The notes under the pieces: generated by a model | Databases searched by the model: none | The model's input: only the letters and a program-made list of their open reading frames with translations | What the model was told of the DNA's origin: nothing | Position numbers and translations under genes: made by a program | Assembly: GCF_036099295.1 (NCBI RefSeq) | Contig: NZ_CP107976.1 | Location: 7,254,001-7,318,000 of the forward strand | DNA: 64,000 nt | DNA from: Streptomyces sp. NBC_00358 | GTDB lineage: Bacteria > Actinomycetota > Actinomycetes > Streptomycetales > Streptomycetaceae | Direction of reading: 5' to 3' | Part shown: one piece after another, positions 8,315 through 17,121 of the stretch | Numbering within the stretch: the first letter of the stretch is position 1 | How the letters are laid out: each line of letters begins with the position of its first letter

Positions 8315-11300
8315 TCACTTCATCGTCAGGAACCGCTGCACGAGTGAGGCCAGCAGGACGGCCAGCAGGGGCAGCGAGAACCAGAAGCTGCTCTGCAGCC
8401 ACTGCAACTGCCGCACGCCGGGCCGCACCGCCACCCGGACCCACTCCCGTGCCGTCAGCAGCACGATCAGGGCGACGGCCGCGAGGCCGCCGACGACCGA
8501 CCAGGGCGTCCAGGTCACCTGCGGTCCGATCGGTCCGGGATCGGCCCGCGGGACCCCGCCCCCGGGCTGCTCGCGCAGTGCGTACATCGTCACGTCGTCG
8601 TTGACCAGGACCTTCCTCAGCTCCGCCCGCCGGTCGAGGTTGGTGATCAGCCGCGACTCCCAGGTCGTCGAATAGCCCACGTCCATCTCGAGGTAGACCA
8701 CCTGGCTGCGGTTGACCATCAGATACGAGTTCGGGCCGGCGTCCTTGAGCGACTTGACCAGCCCGGACACCAGGACCGGGTCGACGGGCGCGAGGGTGGG
8801 CACGTACTGCACCTTCTCCATGTCCTTGGCGCCCCACGGCATCGCGGGTGTCACGTTGTCGACGGTGTTGTTGCTCATCCACAGCAGCCGGACCGTCGGA
8901 TCGTCGTGCGCGTACACGTAGTTCATGGCGGCCACCTCGCCCGGCCTGATCCGCTCGAAGGCCTCGTTGCCCCAACGGGCCACCAGGAAGCCGCCCATGA
9001 GGAGCAGGCCCGCCATCAGGGCGGCGACCGGGGCGAGGCTCACCCGGTCCTTGTCGCGCTCCTCCGAAGTGACTCCGGTGCGCGGGAAGAGGGCGAGTCC
9101 CGAGAGCAGGGCCGCGCCCGGAACGGCGAACATGAAGACGCGCAGGGCCATCTCGCCGCCGTACGACTGCATGCCGAAGCCGAGGAACGGCACGAAGGTC
9201 AGGACGAGCAGCGACCGCTCCCGGTACCCGTGCTCGCGCCGCCGCCACCAGCCCCAGCAGGCGAAGACCATCAGGGAGCCGGCCAGCAGCACCCGGGCGT
9301 ACAGCACGAGCTTGTGGGTCGAACTGCCGCCCTGGATACGGCCGGAGACCGACGTCGACACGTTGCTGCCGACCCCGCCCACCCCGCCGAACAACTCGTT
9401 GAAGTGGCCCGACCAGTACGGCTCGGCCATGAAACCGACCCAGACGGCGACCAGGACGGCGAACAGGATGGGCAGACCGCGCAGTTCGGAGCGGCCGACG
9501 AGGACGAGGACCGCCAGGACGCCCAGCATCACGAACGGGGTGAGCTGGTGCGCCGGGACGGTGGCCGCGAACAGCCCGATCAGGACCAGCAGGAGCACGG
9601 CCCGCTGCCGGCGGTCCGCCGGTTCGACCTCGGCCTCGCCCGGCCTTCGCGTCGCCCACAGCACCCGCGGCGCCCGGAACCACACGAGCAGGATCGCCAC
9701 GAACATCAGGTACAGCAGATAGGTGAAGCCCTGCGGGGAGAAGTAGTCCTGGCCGACCCAGCCGCAGAGGGCGAAGAACCAGATGCCCGTCCACTTGGCG
9801 CGCCAGCTCGCCCTCATCGAGCGTACGAGCAGGAACATCGGTGCCAGATAGAGGAGTTGGATGGTGAGCGGCCACCAGCGGATGACCTCGGAGAGGTCGC
9901 TGACCCCGCACGCCTTCGCGACGAACGCGGCCGCCGCGAAGAAGCCGGGCCAGCTCCAGCGGGCGTCCAGGTCCGGTACGGCGGACCCCGTGCGGTCGAT
10001 GAAGTCCAGGAACCCGAGATGCTGCCAGGCGGTCGCGAACCGCGGTTCGGTCTCGATGACGGCCGGCAGGGCGTGCAGGGACGCGACCGTGGCGAGCAGG
10101 GTGATCAGCAGCAGGCCCCGGTGCTCGCCGTTCAGCCAGAGCAGCGAGGCGAAGACGGTGACCAGCAGCGCCGCGCCGACGAGGGTGGGCAGCGGGAGCA
10201 CGGAGATCAGGCCGAGGCCGCCCATGCGGGCCAGGGAGTCGTCGTCGAGGCTCAGCGCGGGCACCCAGTAGAGGAGCAGCGCGGAGAACAGGAGACAGCC
10301 GAGGAGGACGCCCGGCTTCGAGGGACGCAGGACGCGTCGGCGCCAGGACAACGGCGGCTCACCGGGCGGCCGTCGGCCGTCGGCCGCCGTCCCCGCCCCG
10401 GTCGCCTCCCGGGCTCCGGTCGCAGTCCCCACCTCGGTCGCCGGGCGGACCCCGGTGGCGGGCTGGGCCTCGGCGGCCGGGCGGGCCTCGGCGGCGGTCC
10501 GCGCCTCGGCGGGCGAGCCGCCGGCCGGTACGCCGGTATCCGGCGTGCCGCGGGTCGGCATACCGCGGGCCGGGGCGGCGTCGGACGGTGTGCCGCGCGT
10601 GCCGTGCGGAGCACTGCCGGAGTCCCGCGCCTCGAACGGGGAGCCGGTCTCCGGTGTCTCCGACGGGCCGAGCGACGCCTCCGAGCCCGGCTCGCGCGCC
10701 TCGACCGGCAGACCCACGGACGGCTGCCGCAGCGCCCAGGTCGGGCGCCGCACCGCGGGTGTCCCGCTCGGCGGCGTGCCGGGACCCGGCCGTACGTCGG
10801 GCCTGCGTTCCTGGTGGTCGAAGTCGACGTGGACGCCGAGCGCGAGGGTGTCCGAGTCGAGGGACCAGCTCGGGCCCCGCTTCTGCTCGCGCGGACCCGT
10901 GGCGGGGGCCTCGGGTGCCCCCAGATCGGCGAGGTCCCCGTCCGGCGCCACGTCCTCGGGCCGTTCGACGGGCGGGGCGGTGCGGACGATCCTGAACAGT
11001 CTGGGCGCGGCGATCGTCACGATCACCGCGAGGCTGGAGATCTCGGCGACCCCCGCGCCGGTCAGCCCCATCCGGGGCAGCAGGAACAGCGTGAGGCCGA
11101 GCACCAGAACGCACAACAGGCCCTGGAGATAGGCGAGTCCGGAGGTCCGGCTCTGGGCGCGCAGGACGGCGAAATAGGTCTCCATGACCACCCGCAGCAG
11201 CGCGCCGACGGCGAACCAGCGCAGCAGCGGGGTCGCCGCGTGCGCGTAGCCGTCGCCGAACACGTGCAGGATGAACGGGGCGCCGACGAAGAGCAGTCCG

Positions 11301-12322
11301 CACACCGGCAGCATGATCCGGGTCATGCGCCTGAGCGCTGCCCGGGTGTCGGCGGCCAGCCGGGCCGGCTCGTGCGACCCCTCGACGGTCAGCGAGGCAC
11401 CCATGTTGATGGCGAGCAGGTTGACCGTGCCGCCTATGGTCGTGGTGATGTAGAAGTACGCGTTGTCGGCGGAGCTGACCTGCGACGCCACGATCACCGG
11501 CACGAGATAGACCACGGCGAGCGAGAACAGCGAACCGGTGTAGTCACCCGCGAGGAAGCGGCCGATCTCCTTGAGCGACGGCGGTTTCGCGTGGTCCTTC
11601 GTCGCCTTGATGTGCCGGGGGACCAGCCGCCGGAACACCAGCAGCCCGAGCGGCACCACCGACAGGGCGATGGCGGCGACCCAGGAGACGAAGACGCCCG
11701 ACGTGGGGATCGCGGCGGCCAGTGCGACCAGCAGCACCAGCTTCACGGCGGAGAACACCGTGTTGCCCACCGGCACCCACAGCGCGCTGCGCAGCCCCGT
11801 CAGCACGCCGTCCTGGAGCGTCAGCAGCGACCAGGCGACGACCGCGATGACGAACCCGAGCCCGTGGAGCGTGCCGTGCAGGAAGCGGTACGAGGGCCCC
11901 CACGCGTTCAGCGTGAGCAGGAAGATCCCGGCGGCGAACGCCACGACCACCGAACTGCCCGCGTACGTACGGAAGATGAGCCGCCCGGTGGCACGCCCCG
12001 CGACCGGGATGAAGCGGGCGAGCGCGCCCGTCAGCGTCACCGCGGTCACACCGGCGAGGAGCTTCATCGCGGCGATCGCGGCGGAGCCCTGACCGACCGC
12101 CGCGTCGGTGTAGTAGCGGGCGGCGAGCAGCCAGTACCCGAGGCCGAGCACCGCGGAGATCCCGGTGTTGAGCATCAGGGCGTAGGCGTTGCGGAAGAGC
12201 TGGCTGCCCCCGTCGGCCCCCTTGCCGCCTCTGCCGGGCAGCCGGAGCCGGCGGCCCGGCCGCTGCTCGGGCGCCTCGGTCGTGGGCGTGGAGGCCTGGG
12301 TCGTGGTGGTCGTGTCAGACAC
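8315..12322 (-). CDS. Polysaccharide flippase fused to a second polytopic membrane domain
   Basis: This 1335-residue protein has three parts. Residues about 40-445 are a Wzx/MurJ-like lipid-linked saccharide flippase with about 12-14 membrane segments (starting SQLFRNAYALMLNTGISAVLG). Residues about 449-665 form a long Pro/Ala/Thr/Glu/Gly-rich linker with repeating GTP/EARP words. Residues about 665-1335 form another polytopic domain of some 10-12 helices with a large extracytoplasmic region near the end, resembling GT-C glycosyltransferases or polymerases in layout. The GTG at 12322 overlaps the deacetylase stop by eight bases, which fixes the start. It is the last gene of the operon and probably couples export to polymerisation or glycosyl transfer. 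No catalytic motif in the C-terminal half is certain. Confidence 0.8.
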   Translation of the reverse strand: MSDTTTTTQASTPTTEAPEQRPGRRLRLPGRGGKGADGGSQLFRNAYALMLNTGISAVLGLGYWLLAARYYTDAAVGQGSAAIAAMKLLAGVTAVTLTGALARFIPVAGRATGRLIFRTYAGSSVVVAFAAGIFLLTLNAWGPSYRFLHGTLHGLGFVIAVVAWSLLTLQDGVLTGLRSALWVPVGNTVFSAVKLVLLVALAAAIPTSGVFVSWVAAIALSVVPLGLLVFRRLVPRHIKATKDHAKPPSLKEIGRFLAGDYTGSLFSLAVVYLVPVIVASQVSSADNAYFYITTTIGGTVNLLAINMGASLTVEGSHEPARLAADTRAALRRMTRIMLPVCGLLFVGAPFILHVFGDGYAHAATPLLRWFAVGALLRVVMETYFAVLRAQSRTSGLAYLQGLLCVLVLGLTLFLLPRMGLTGAGVAEISSLAVIVTIAAPRLFRIVRTAPPVERPEDVAPDGDLADLGAPEAPATGPREQKRGPSWSLDSDTLALGVHVDFDHQERRPDVRPGPGTPPSGTPAVRRPTWALRQPSVGLPVEAREPGSEASLGPSETPETGSPFEARDSGSAPHGTRGTPSDAAPARGMPTRGTPDTGVPAGGSPAEARTAAEARPAAEAQPATGVRPATEVGTATGAREATGAGTAADGRRPPGEPPLSWRRRVLRPSKPGVLLGCLLFSALLLYWVPALSLDDDSLARMGGLGLISVLPLPTLVGAALLVTVFASLLWLNGEHRGLLLITLLATVASLHALPAVIETEPRFATAWQHLGFLDFIDRTGSAVPDLDARWSWPGFFAAAAFVAKACGVSDLSEVIRWWPLTIQLLYLAPMFLLVRSMRASWRAKWTGIWFFALCGWVGQDYFSPQGFTYLLYLMFVAILLVWFRAPRVLWATRRPGEAEVEPADRRQRAVLLLVLIGLFAATVPAHQLTPFVMLGVLAVLVLVGRSELRGLPILFAVLVAVWVGFMAEPYWSGHFNELFGGVGGVGSNVSTSVSGRIQGGSSTHKLVLYARVLLAGSLMVFACWGWWRRREHGYRERSLLVLTFVPFLGFGMQSYGGEMALRVFMFAVPGAALLSGLALFPRTGVTSEERDKDRVSLAPVAALMAGLLLMGGFLVARWGNEAFERIRPGEVAAMNYVYAHDDPTVRLLWMSNNTVDNVTPAMPWGAKDMEKVQYVPTLAPVDPVLVSGLVKSLKDAGPNSYLMVNRSQVVYLEMDVGYSTTWESRLITNLDRRAELRKVLVNDDVTMYALREQPGGGVPRADPGPIGPQVTWTPWSVVGGLAAVALIVLLTAREWVRVAVRPGVRQLQWLQSSFWFSLPLLAVLLASLVQRFLTMK

Positions 12323-13112
12323 GGGAACGGATGGCCTTCCGGCGGACCTGTCGTGCTCTTCGGACCATGGCGTACCCCTTGGTGAGGGCGCGGTCCCTGG
12401 CGAAGGTACGGGTGATCGCACGGCCCTCGACCAGCCGCTCGAACTCCTCGATACCGGTCGTACGGCGCACGGTGACGCGCTGCAGGGCGTACGGGCCCTG
12501 GCGGCGGCGCGCGAGGCCGTTGCCGACGGCGAGCGACTGGGCGAACCCCGCCTCACGCACCGCATGGCGCACCCGCGGGCTGGAGTAGCCGTAGGGGTAC
12601 GCGAACGACACCGGGCGGGTGCCGAGTTCGCCGGCGATGATCTCCTGGCAGCGCAGCAGCTCGAACCGGAGCGCGTCGTCCGTGATCTGGTCGAGCTGCG
12701 GATGGGTGTGGCTGTGCCCGCCGATCTCCGTCTGTTCGCCCGCGAGCCTGCGCACCTGGCTCCAGTCGAGCATGGCGTCGAGGCCGCCGCCGGTGTCGTA
12801 CGCGCCCCGGATCCAGCCCGTCGAGACGAACAGGGTGGACGCGAAGCCGTACTTGGCGAGCGCGGGCAGGGCGTGCCGGTGCACGCCGTCGTAGCCGTCG
12901 TCGAAGGTGATCAGGACGGGGCGCGCGGGCAGCGGTCCGCCCGAGCGCCAACTCGACGCCAGCCGGGCGGTGTCGAGGGGGGTGAAGCCGCGGTCGTCGA
13001 GCAGTGCCATCTGCTCGGCGAACGCCTCGGGGGAGACGGACAGCGCCCGGGTCGCGTCGTTGGGCGACCGCGCGATCGAGTGGTACATCAGGATCGGTAC
13101 CGGTTCGGTCAT
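12315..13112 (-). CDS. Polysaccharide deacetylase, NodB family
   Basis: The 265-residue protein carries the NodB domain. Motif 1 is TFDDGYDG, containing the catalytic base and the metal-binding Asp; motif 2 is HSHTHPQLDQ with the two zinc-binding histidines. The start is MTEPVPILMYHSIARS, where MYHSI is a typical first strand. It has no signal peptide, which suggests action on a lipid-linked or cytoplasmic intermediate, or an atypical export route. Its ATG overlaps the stop of the upstream glycosyltransferase (ATGA), and its own stop overlaps the flippase start. It probably N-deacetylates a sugar of the exopolysaccharide made by this operon. Confidence 0.88.
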   Translation of the reverse strand: MTEPVPILMYHSIARSPNDATRALSVSPEAFAEQMALLDDRGFTPLDTARLASSWRSGGPLPARPVLITFDDGYDGVHRHALPALAKYGFASTLFVSTGWIRGAYDTGGGLDAMLDWSQVRRLAGEQTEIGGHSHTHPQLDQITDDALRFELLRCQEIIAGELGTRPVSFAYPYGYSSPRVRHAVREAGFAQSLAVGNGLARRRQGPYALQRVTVRRTTGIEEFERLVEGRAITRTFARDRALTKGYAMVRRARQVRRKAIRSRV

Positions 13113-14128
13113 GCCGCCGCCCCCTCGTCGTCCGCGTCCGGGCCCCCTTCGACCGCCGTGACCGGGACCACGGAGAACGCGGCGCCGCTCCGGCGGGCCC
13201 GGAGGCTCCCGAGTACGTACCCTCCGGCCGCTGTCAGTACCCCGGCGACGATGGCGCCCGCGCGGCCCGCGCCGCCCGGCCGGGCCAGCGCCGCGTCCCG
13301 CAGGCCGCGCAGCACGCCGGCCGGCAGTACCCGGGTCGAATAGCGGCGTTCCGACTCAAGTCCCTTGCCGGCTCCGACACTTCGGGCGACCAGGGCCTTG
13401 GAGAGGCCTTCGGCGTAGGCGCGGGTGCGGAAGTAGCCGAAGTGCTCACGGACTTCGGGCACCCGGTGGTGGATCACCGCCCGGTCGTCGATCAGCAGGA
13501 TCGCGTCCGGCCGGGCACGGGTGAGACGGATGCACAGCTCCGTCTCCTCGCAGCCCAGCGGGCGCTTGTCGCCGTCGCGGCCGATGCCGGTCGCGAAGCC
13601 GCCCGCCGCCTCGAACGCCGTCCGGCGGAAGGAGGCGTTGCCGCCCAGGACGTTGCGGACCCGTACGCGGCCCGGTGGCAGCCCCTTGTACGTGCAGCCC
13701 ACCACCCAGTCGAACTCCTCGGGGAACCAGGCGGGACGGCGGCCGGACGCCCAGATCGGCACCGTACGGCCGCCGACGGCCATGACCCGCGGATCGGTGT
13801 AGTCCTCGGCGAAGTGCAGCAGCCAGTCCCGTTCGGCGACGGCGTCGTCGTCGAGGAAGGCGATGACGGCCCCGCGCGAGGCGGCGATCCCGGTGTTGCG
13901 GCCGGCCGACAGACCGCGGGGGCCCGCGTTGGCGAGCACCCGCACCCCGTCCGTCTCCTTGTACTCCCCGCTCAGCCGTTCCAGGAGGACGGCGTTGTGG
14001 TCCACGACCAGCAGTGTCTCCAGGGCGGGCAGGGTCTGCGCCCGCACCGAGGAGACCGCCGCGAGGATGTCCTCCCAGCGGTCCTCGGTGTAGACGCAGA
14101 TCACCACGGAGATGTCCCGCGTGCTCAA
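13109..14128 (-). CDS. GT2 family glycosyltransferase
   Basis: This 339-residue glycosyltransferase transfers a sugar from a nucleotide donor. It shows the GT-A fold: ISVVICVYTEDRW at the N-terminus, GLSAGRNTGIAASRG, the DDD metal motif in AFLDDDAVAERDW and the acceptor-side motif LGCEETELCIRL. The likely start is a rare TTG at 14128 that overlaps the upstream stop (TTGA), with GGAGAGG seven bases before it. No ATG or GTG fits the family start. The C-terminus has a possible short amphipathic membrane segment (AIVAGVLTAAGGYVLGSL). It is the second gene of the exopolysaccharide operon. Confidence 0.85.
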   Translation of the reverse strand: MSTRDISVVICVYTEDRWEDILAAVSSVRAQTLPALETLLVVDHNAVLLERLSGEYKETDGVRVLANAGPRGLSAGRNTGIAASRGAVIAFLDDDAVAERDWLLHFAEDYTDPRVMAVGGRTVPIWASGRRPAWFPEEFDWVVGCTYKGLPPGRVRVRNVLGGNASFRRTAFEAAGGFATGIGRDGDKRPLGCEETELCIRLTRARPDAILLIDDRAVIHHRVPEVREHFGYFRTRAYAEGLSKALVARSVGAGKGLESERRYSTRVLPAGVLRGLRDAALARPGGAGRAGAIVAGVLTAAGGYVLGSLRARRSGAAFSVVPVTAVEGGPDADDEGAAA

Positions 14129-14943
14129 GACACCTCTCCCCGGCCGGAGTCGAGCTGCGCCGCGTGCGGCCTGCGGCGCAGCGCGCGCCGGTTGGAGCGT
14201 TCCCCGAGGATCACCTTGAGCACCCGCAGTCCGTCCCGCACGGCGCGCAGATTGCTCGTGCCGTGGATGCGGAGGTACTCGTGGCTCGGTATCTCCTGCA
14301 CCTTGAGCCCTGCCTTGACGACCCGGATGTTCATCAGGGTCTCGACCTCGAAACCGGTGCAGTCGAGTTCGATCTTGTCGAGGCAGTGCCGCCAGAACGC
14401 GTTGTAGCCGTAGCAGAGATCGGTGTAGCGGGCGCCGAACTTGGCGTTGACGGTCGCGCAGAGCACGCGGTTGCCGAGTTTGCGGATCGGCGTCATGTCG
14501 GAGGTGCCGCCGCCGTTCGCGAACCGCGAGCCCTTGGCGAAGTCCGCCCCGGACACCAGCGCGGATACGTACGACACGATCTCGTGGCCGTCCGCCGAGC
14601 CGTCCGCGTCGACCATCACGATGATGTCGCCGGTGCACGCCTCGAACCCGGTGATCAGGGCGTCGCCCTTGCCCTTTCCGCGCTGCTCGACGACCTTGAC
14701 GCCGGGCCACAGGTCACGGGCCACCTCGACGGTGTCGTCGGTGGAGTTGCCGTCGACCAGGACCACCTCGTGTATCCACGAGGGAAGGGTCTTGAAGACG
14801 TAGGGGAGATTCTCCGCCTCGTTCATGGCGGGAATCACGACACTCACCGGTGGCGTGATGGCCAGGTGAGAGGAGATGGGCCGGTACGTGGCGGCCACGG
14901 GTGGATCGTCGCCCGAGATGGCTGGGCGCAGGACTGAGCTCAT
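14125..14943 (-). CDS. GT2 glycosyltransferase, dolichyl-phosphate mannose synthase-like
   Basis: The 272-residue protein has a DPM1/UgtA-type GT2 domain. Motifs are VSVVIPAMNEAENLP, EVVLVDGNSTDDTVE, the metal-binding DADGSADGHEI segment and GFEVETLMNIR. Enzymes of this type put a sugar on a polyprenyl phosphate or an acceptor lipid and often begin polymer assembly. The start ATG at 14943 is preceded by GAGAGGG. It is the first gene of a tightly coupled operon (GT2, GT2, deacetylase, flippase fusion). A 511-base leader region lies upstream. Confidence 0.86.
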   Translation of the reverse strand: MSSVLRPAISGDDPPVAATYRPISSHLAITPPVSVVIPAMNEAENLPYVFKTLPSWIHEVVLVDGNSTDDTVEVARDLWPGVKVVEQRGKGKGDALITGFEACTGDIIVMVDADGSADGHEIVSYVSALVSGADFAKGSRFANGGGTSDMTPIRKLGNRVLCATVNAKFGARYTDLCYGYNAFWRHCLDKIELDCTGFEVETLMNIRVVKAGLKVQEIPSHEYLRIHGTSNLRAVRDGLRVLKVILGERSNRRALRRRPHAAQLDSGRGEVS

Positions 14944-15454
14944 GAGTCTGGTCCCTCTCGTCCGGTGGACCGCCCGCCCCTGGGCGGTCCGTCTCTTTGT
15001 CCGGTTCGAAAGGGGGGTTCTCACTGACGGCATGCCGAAATGGACCTCCGGGCATGCCGGGTGAGCTGGCAAAGCTGGCCGGCTCCGAAGAGAGAAGCCG
15101 GTCGCGCGGCACGACTCGGCACAGGTCTGGTCACCGAGTACGGCACCCCCCAACCGCGCCCCGCGCCGGGATCCATCGCGGTCCTGAGCCCTCCCCTGGA
15201 GCCGCTGATGATGGACCGATGCGGGTGAGATGTACGACGGTATTGACGATTGAGTCTGTATGGCAAGACCTGGAACGAGGCCTCACCTTTTTGTTGGTTT
15301 GACCGTTACTCAACACCTCGAACGGATTTCTCCCATCCGTTTGAGGGTTCCACAGGCCGGCTCGAACGGCTCCGGCCGGGTGTCGCCACCCACCCCTCGG
15401 GCGCGCGGATGTGCCGCGTCCTCGGGGAATCCCTGGTGTTCCGGACCCTGTCCG
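14944..15454. other. Gene-free leader of the exopolysaccharide operon
   Basis: This 511-base stretch holds no convincing gene. It contains a patch of lower GC around 15230-15350, with an imperfect 11-base palindrome, and probably carries the promoter for the minus-strand polysaccharide operon. The short open frames in it lack ribosome sites. Confidence 0.55.
15317..15345. promoter_or_regulatory. Inverted repeat upstream of the polysaccharide operon
   Basis: CTCGAACGGAT (15317-15327) and ATCCGTTTGAG (15335-15345) pair in 10 of 11 positions around a 7-base spacer. The site lies in an AT-richer patch 374 bases upstream of the first glycosyltransferase. It could be an operator for that operon or a terminator for the small membrane-protein gene that ends at 15455. 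Both readings are inference. Confidence 0.5.
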
Positions 15455-15880
15455 TCAGTGGTCCGTTCCGCCCCGCGTACGGCCTCGTCCTCGCCGGACC
15501 AGGGTCGGTGCGAGGATCAGCGAGCTGAGCGCGGCCACCGCCACGATCCCGCCGGGGACCGACCAGCGGTGCACGGCGAGCATGCCCTGGGCCACCAGCA
15601 TGTTCAGGGTGACGGCGCCGGCGACGGACGCGAGGACGCGCCCCAGGGGCTCCAGTCCGCGCAGTGCGGCCGCGACGGCCGCCGACGGCGCCGCGAGCAG
15701 GAAGAACAGCGAGAACGGGCCGCGCAGAGGTGAGTCCACGTCGGCGAGCGCCAGAAACGCGCCGACGCCGCCGATCACGGTGGCGGCGCCCGCGAGCAGT
15801 GGCAGGAGGTCCCTCCCCGGACCTCGCCGCGACCGCTCCGCGGTGTCGGACGAAGAAGTCTTGACATGTATGGCCTGCAT
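15455..15880 (-). CDS. Small integral membrane protein
   Basis: The 141-residue protein from the ATG at 15880 has a short charged N-terminus (MQAIHVKTSSSDTAERSRRGPGR) followed by about four hydrophobic segments: LLPLLAGAATVIGGVGAFLAL, FSLFFLLAAPSAAVAAAL, VLASVAGAVTLNMLVAQGML and GIVAVAALSSLILAPTLV. It ends in an Arg-rich cytoplasmic tail. I do not recognise a functional family. It is divergent from the secreted lipase gene with a 338-base shared upstream region. The frame is open further upstream, but that part is not membrane-like. Confidence 0.7.
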   Translation of the reverse strand: MQAIHVKTSSSDTAERSRRGPGRDLLPLLAGAATVIGGVGAFLALADVDSPLRGPFSLFFLLAAPSAAVAAALRGLEPLGRVLASVAGAVTLNMLVAQGMLAVHRWSVPGGIVAVAALSSLILAPTLVRRGRGRTRGGTDH

Positions 15881-16218
15881 TGGCGACTTTGCCCCCTGAA
15901 GCGCCGGATGCCGGGTTTCAATGTGGCGCAGTCGGCGTGTGGCCGTCAAGGTTCGGACGGCGTTCCCGGGATTTCTGGTCGTCTTTGAACGACTGCTTCC
16001 GAAGTCGGCGGTTTCCTTCGGTAACTGCCCGGCACAGCAATGGAGTTGACGATTCGTCACTTCATGTCGTCAGGCTGTCATGGACATGTAGCCAAATATG
16101 TGATGAACAGGGACGGAGTCGGAGGTCGGGGCCGAAAGAGTCTTGGCATGGACACTTCCTGTCAACACGCGTAGCTGCTACCAAAGTTGTGGCAGAGATC
16201 CTGCTAAAGGGAGGTTCC
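15881..16218. promoter_or_regulatory. Divergent promoter region between membrane protein and lipase
   Basis: This 338-base interval is clearly AT-richer than its surroundings and should hold promoters for both divergent genes. Near the lipase it contains a small perfect palindrome, GTAGCTGCTAC (about 16170-16180), immediately after TGTCAACACGC. No activator site can be named. Confidence 0.5.
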
Positions 16219-17025
16219 ATGAGACGTCCCAGATTTTCGGCATACATGACCTCACTCCTCCTCGCCGTCGGCCTCGCCCTCACCGGGGCAGCCGCGGCGC
16301 AGGCCCAAACCGCGGCGGCCACCGGCTATGTGGCGCTCGGTGACTCGTACTCCTCCGGCGTCGGCGCCGGGAGCTACATCAGCTCCAGCGGCTCCTGCGA
16401 CCGCAGCACGAAGGCGTACCCCTACCTCTGGAACGCCGCCCATTCACCCTCGTCGTTCGACTTCACCGCTTGCTCAGGCGCTCGTACGGGTGATGTCACG
16501 GCGAATCAGCTCGGCCCGCTCAGCTCCTCCACGGGCCTCGTCTCGATCACCATCGGCGGCAATGACGCCGGCTTCTCCGACGTCATGACGACCTGCGTCC
16601 TGCAGTCGGAGAGCACCTGCCTCGCCCGCATCGCCACGGCGAAGGCGTACGTCGACTCCACGCTCCCCGGCAACCTCGACTCCGTCTACTCGGCGATCAG
16701 CGCCAAGGCCCCGTCCGCCCATGTGGTCGTCATCGGCTACCCCCGCTTCTACAAGATCAACGGTAGCTGCGTGACCGGACTCTCGGACACCGAACGGTCC
16801 GCGATCAACGGCGCGGCCGACTATCTGGACAGCGCGATCGCCAACCGCGCCGCCGCCCACGGCTTCACCTTCGCCGACGTCAGGGGCAACTTCACCGGCC
16901 ACGAGATCTGCTCCAGTGCCGTCTGGCTGCACAGCCTCAACTGGCTGGACATCGGCGAGTCGTACCACCCGACCGCGACCGGCCACTCCGGTGGCTATCT
17001 GCCGGCCTTCTCCGGAGCGGTCTGA
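16219..17025 (+). CDS. Secreted SGNH lipase/esterase, SCO1725 type
   Basis: This extracellular lipase hydrolyses esters of fatty acids. A signal peptide of about 30 residues (MTSLLLAVGLALTGAAAAQA) precedes the catalytic domain. SGNH block I is GDSYSSG with Ser43 as nucleophile; block III is GGNDAGF; block V is GESYHPTATGH with the catalytic histidine. The residue two before that histidine is Ser rather than Asp. This matches the Ser-His dyad described for streptomycete phospholipase A1/lipases, in which a main-chain carbonyl replaces the acid. Six cysteines fit the family's disulfides. AAAGGGAGG lies six bases before the ATG. I recognise the sequence from memory as very close to S. coelicolor SCO1725. 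Confidence 0.93.
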   Translation: MRRPRFSAYMTSLLLAVGLALTGAAAAQAQTAAATGYVALGDSYSSGVGAGSYISSSGSCDRSTKAYPYLWNAAHSPSSFDFTACSGARTGDVTANQLGPLSSSTGLVSITIGGNDAGFSDVMTTCVLQSESTCLARIATAKAYVDSTLPGNLDSVYSAISAKAPSAHVVVIGYPRFYKINGSCVTGLSDTERSAINGAADYLDSAIANRAAAHGFTFADVRGNFTGHEICSSAVWLHSLNWLDIGESYHPTATGHSGGYLPAFSGAV

Positions 17026-17121
17026 CCCTTCGGGCACCGCCCCGGAACCCATCGAGAAGCACCCGTCCCGCAGGGGAGAAGGCCCGCCCCGTCCAGGGGC
17101 ACCGACAGCGCCGCAGCCCCG

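Noticed and set aside
8906..12385. A plus-strand open frame of 1159 codons
   Set aside because: It is the complement of the flippase fusion gene. Its translation is His/Gln/Arg/Gly-rich without any domain, a typical artefact of GC-rich third positions.
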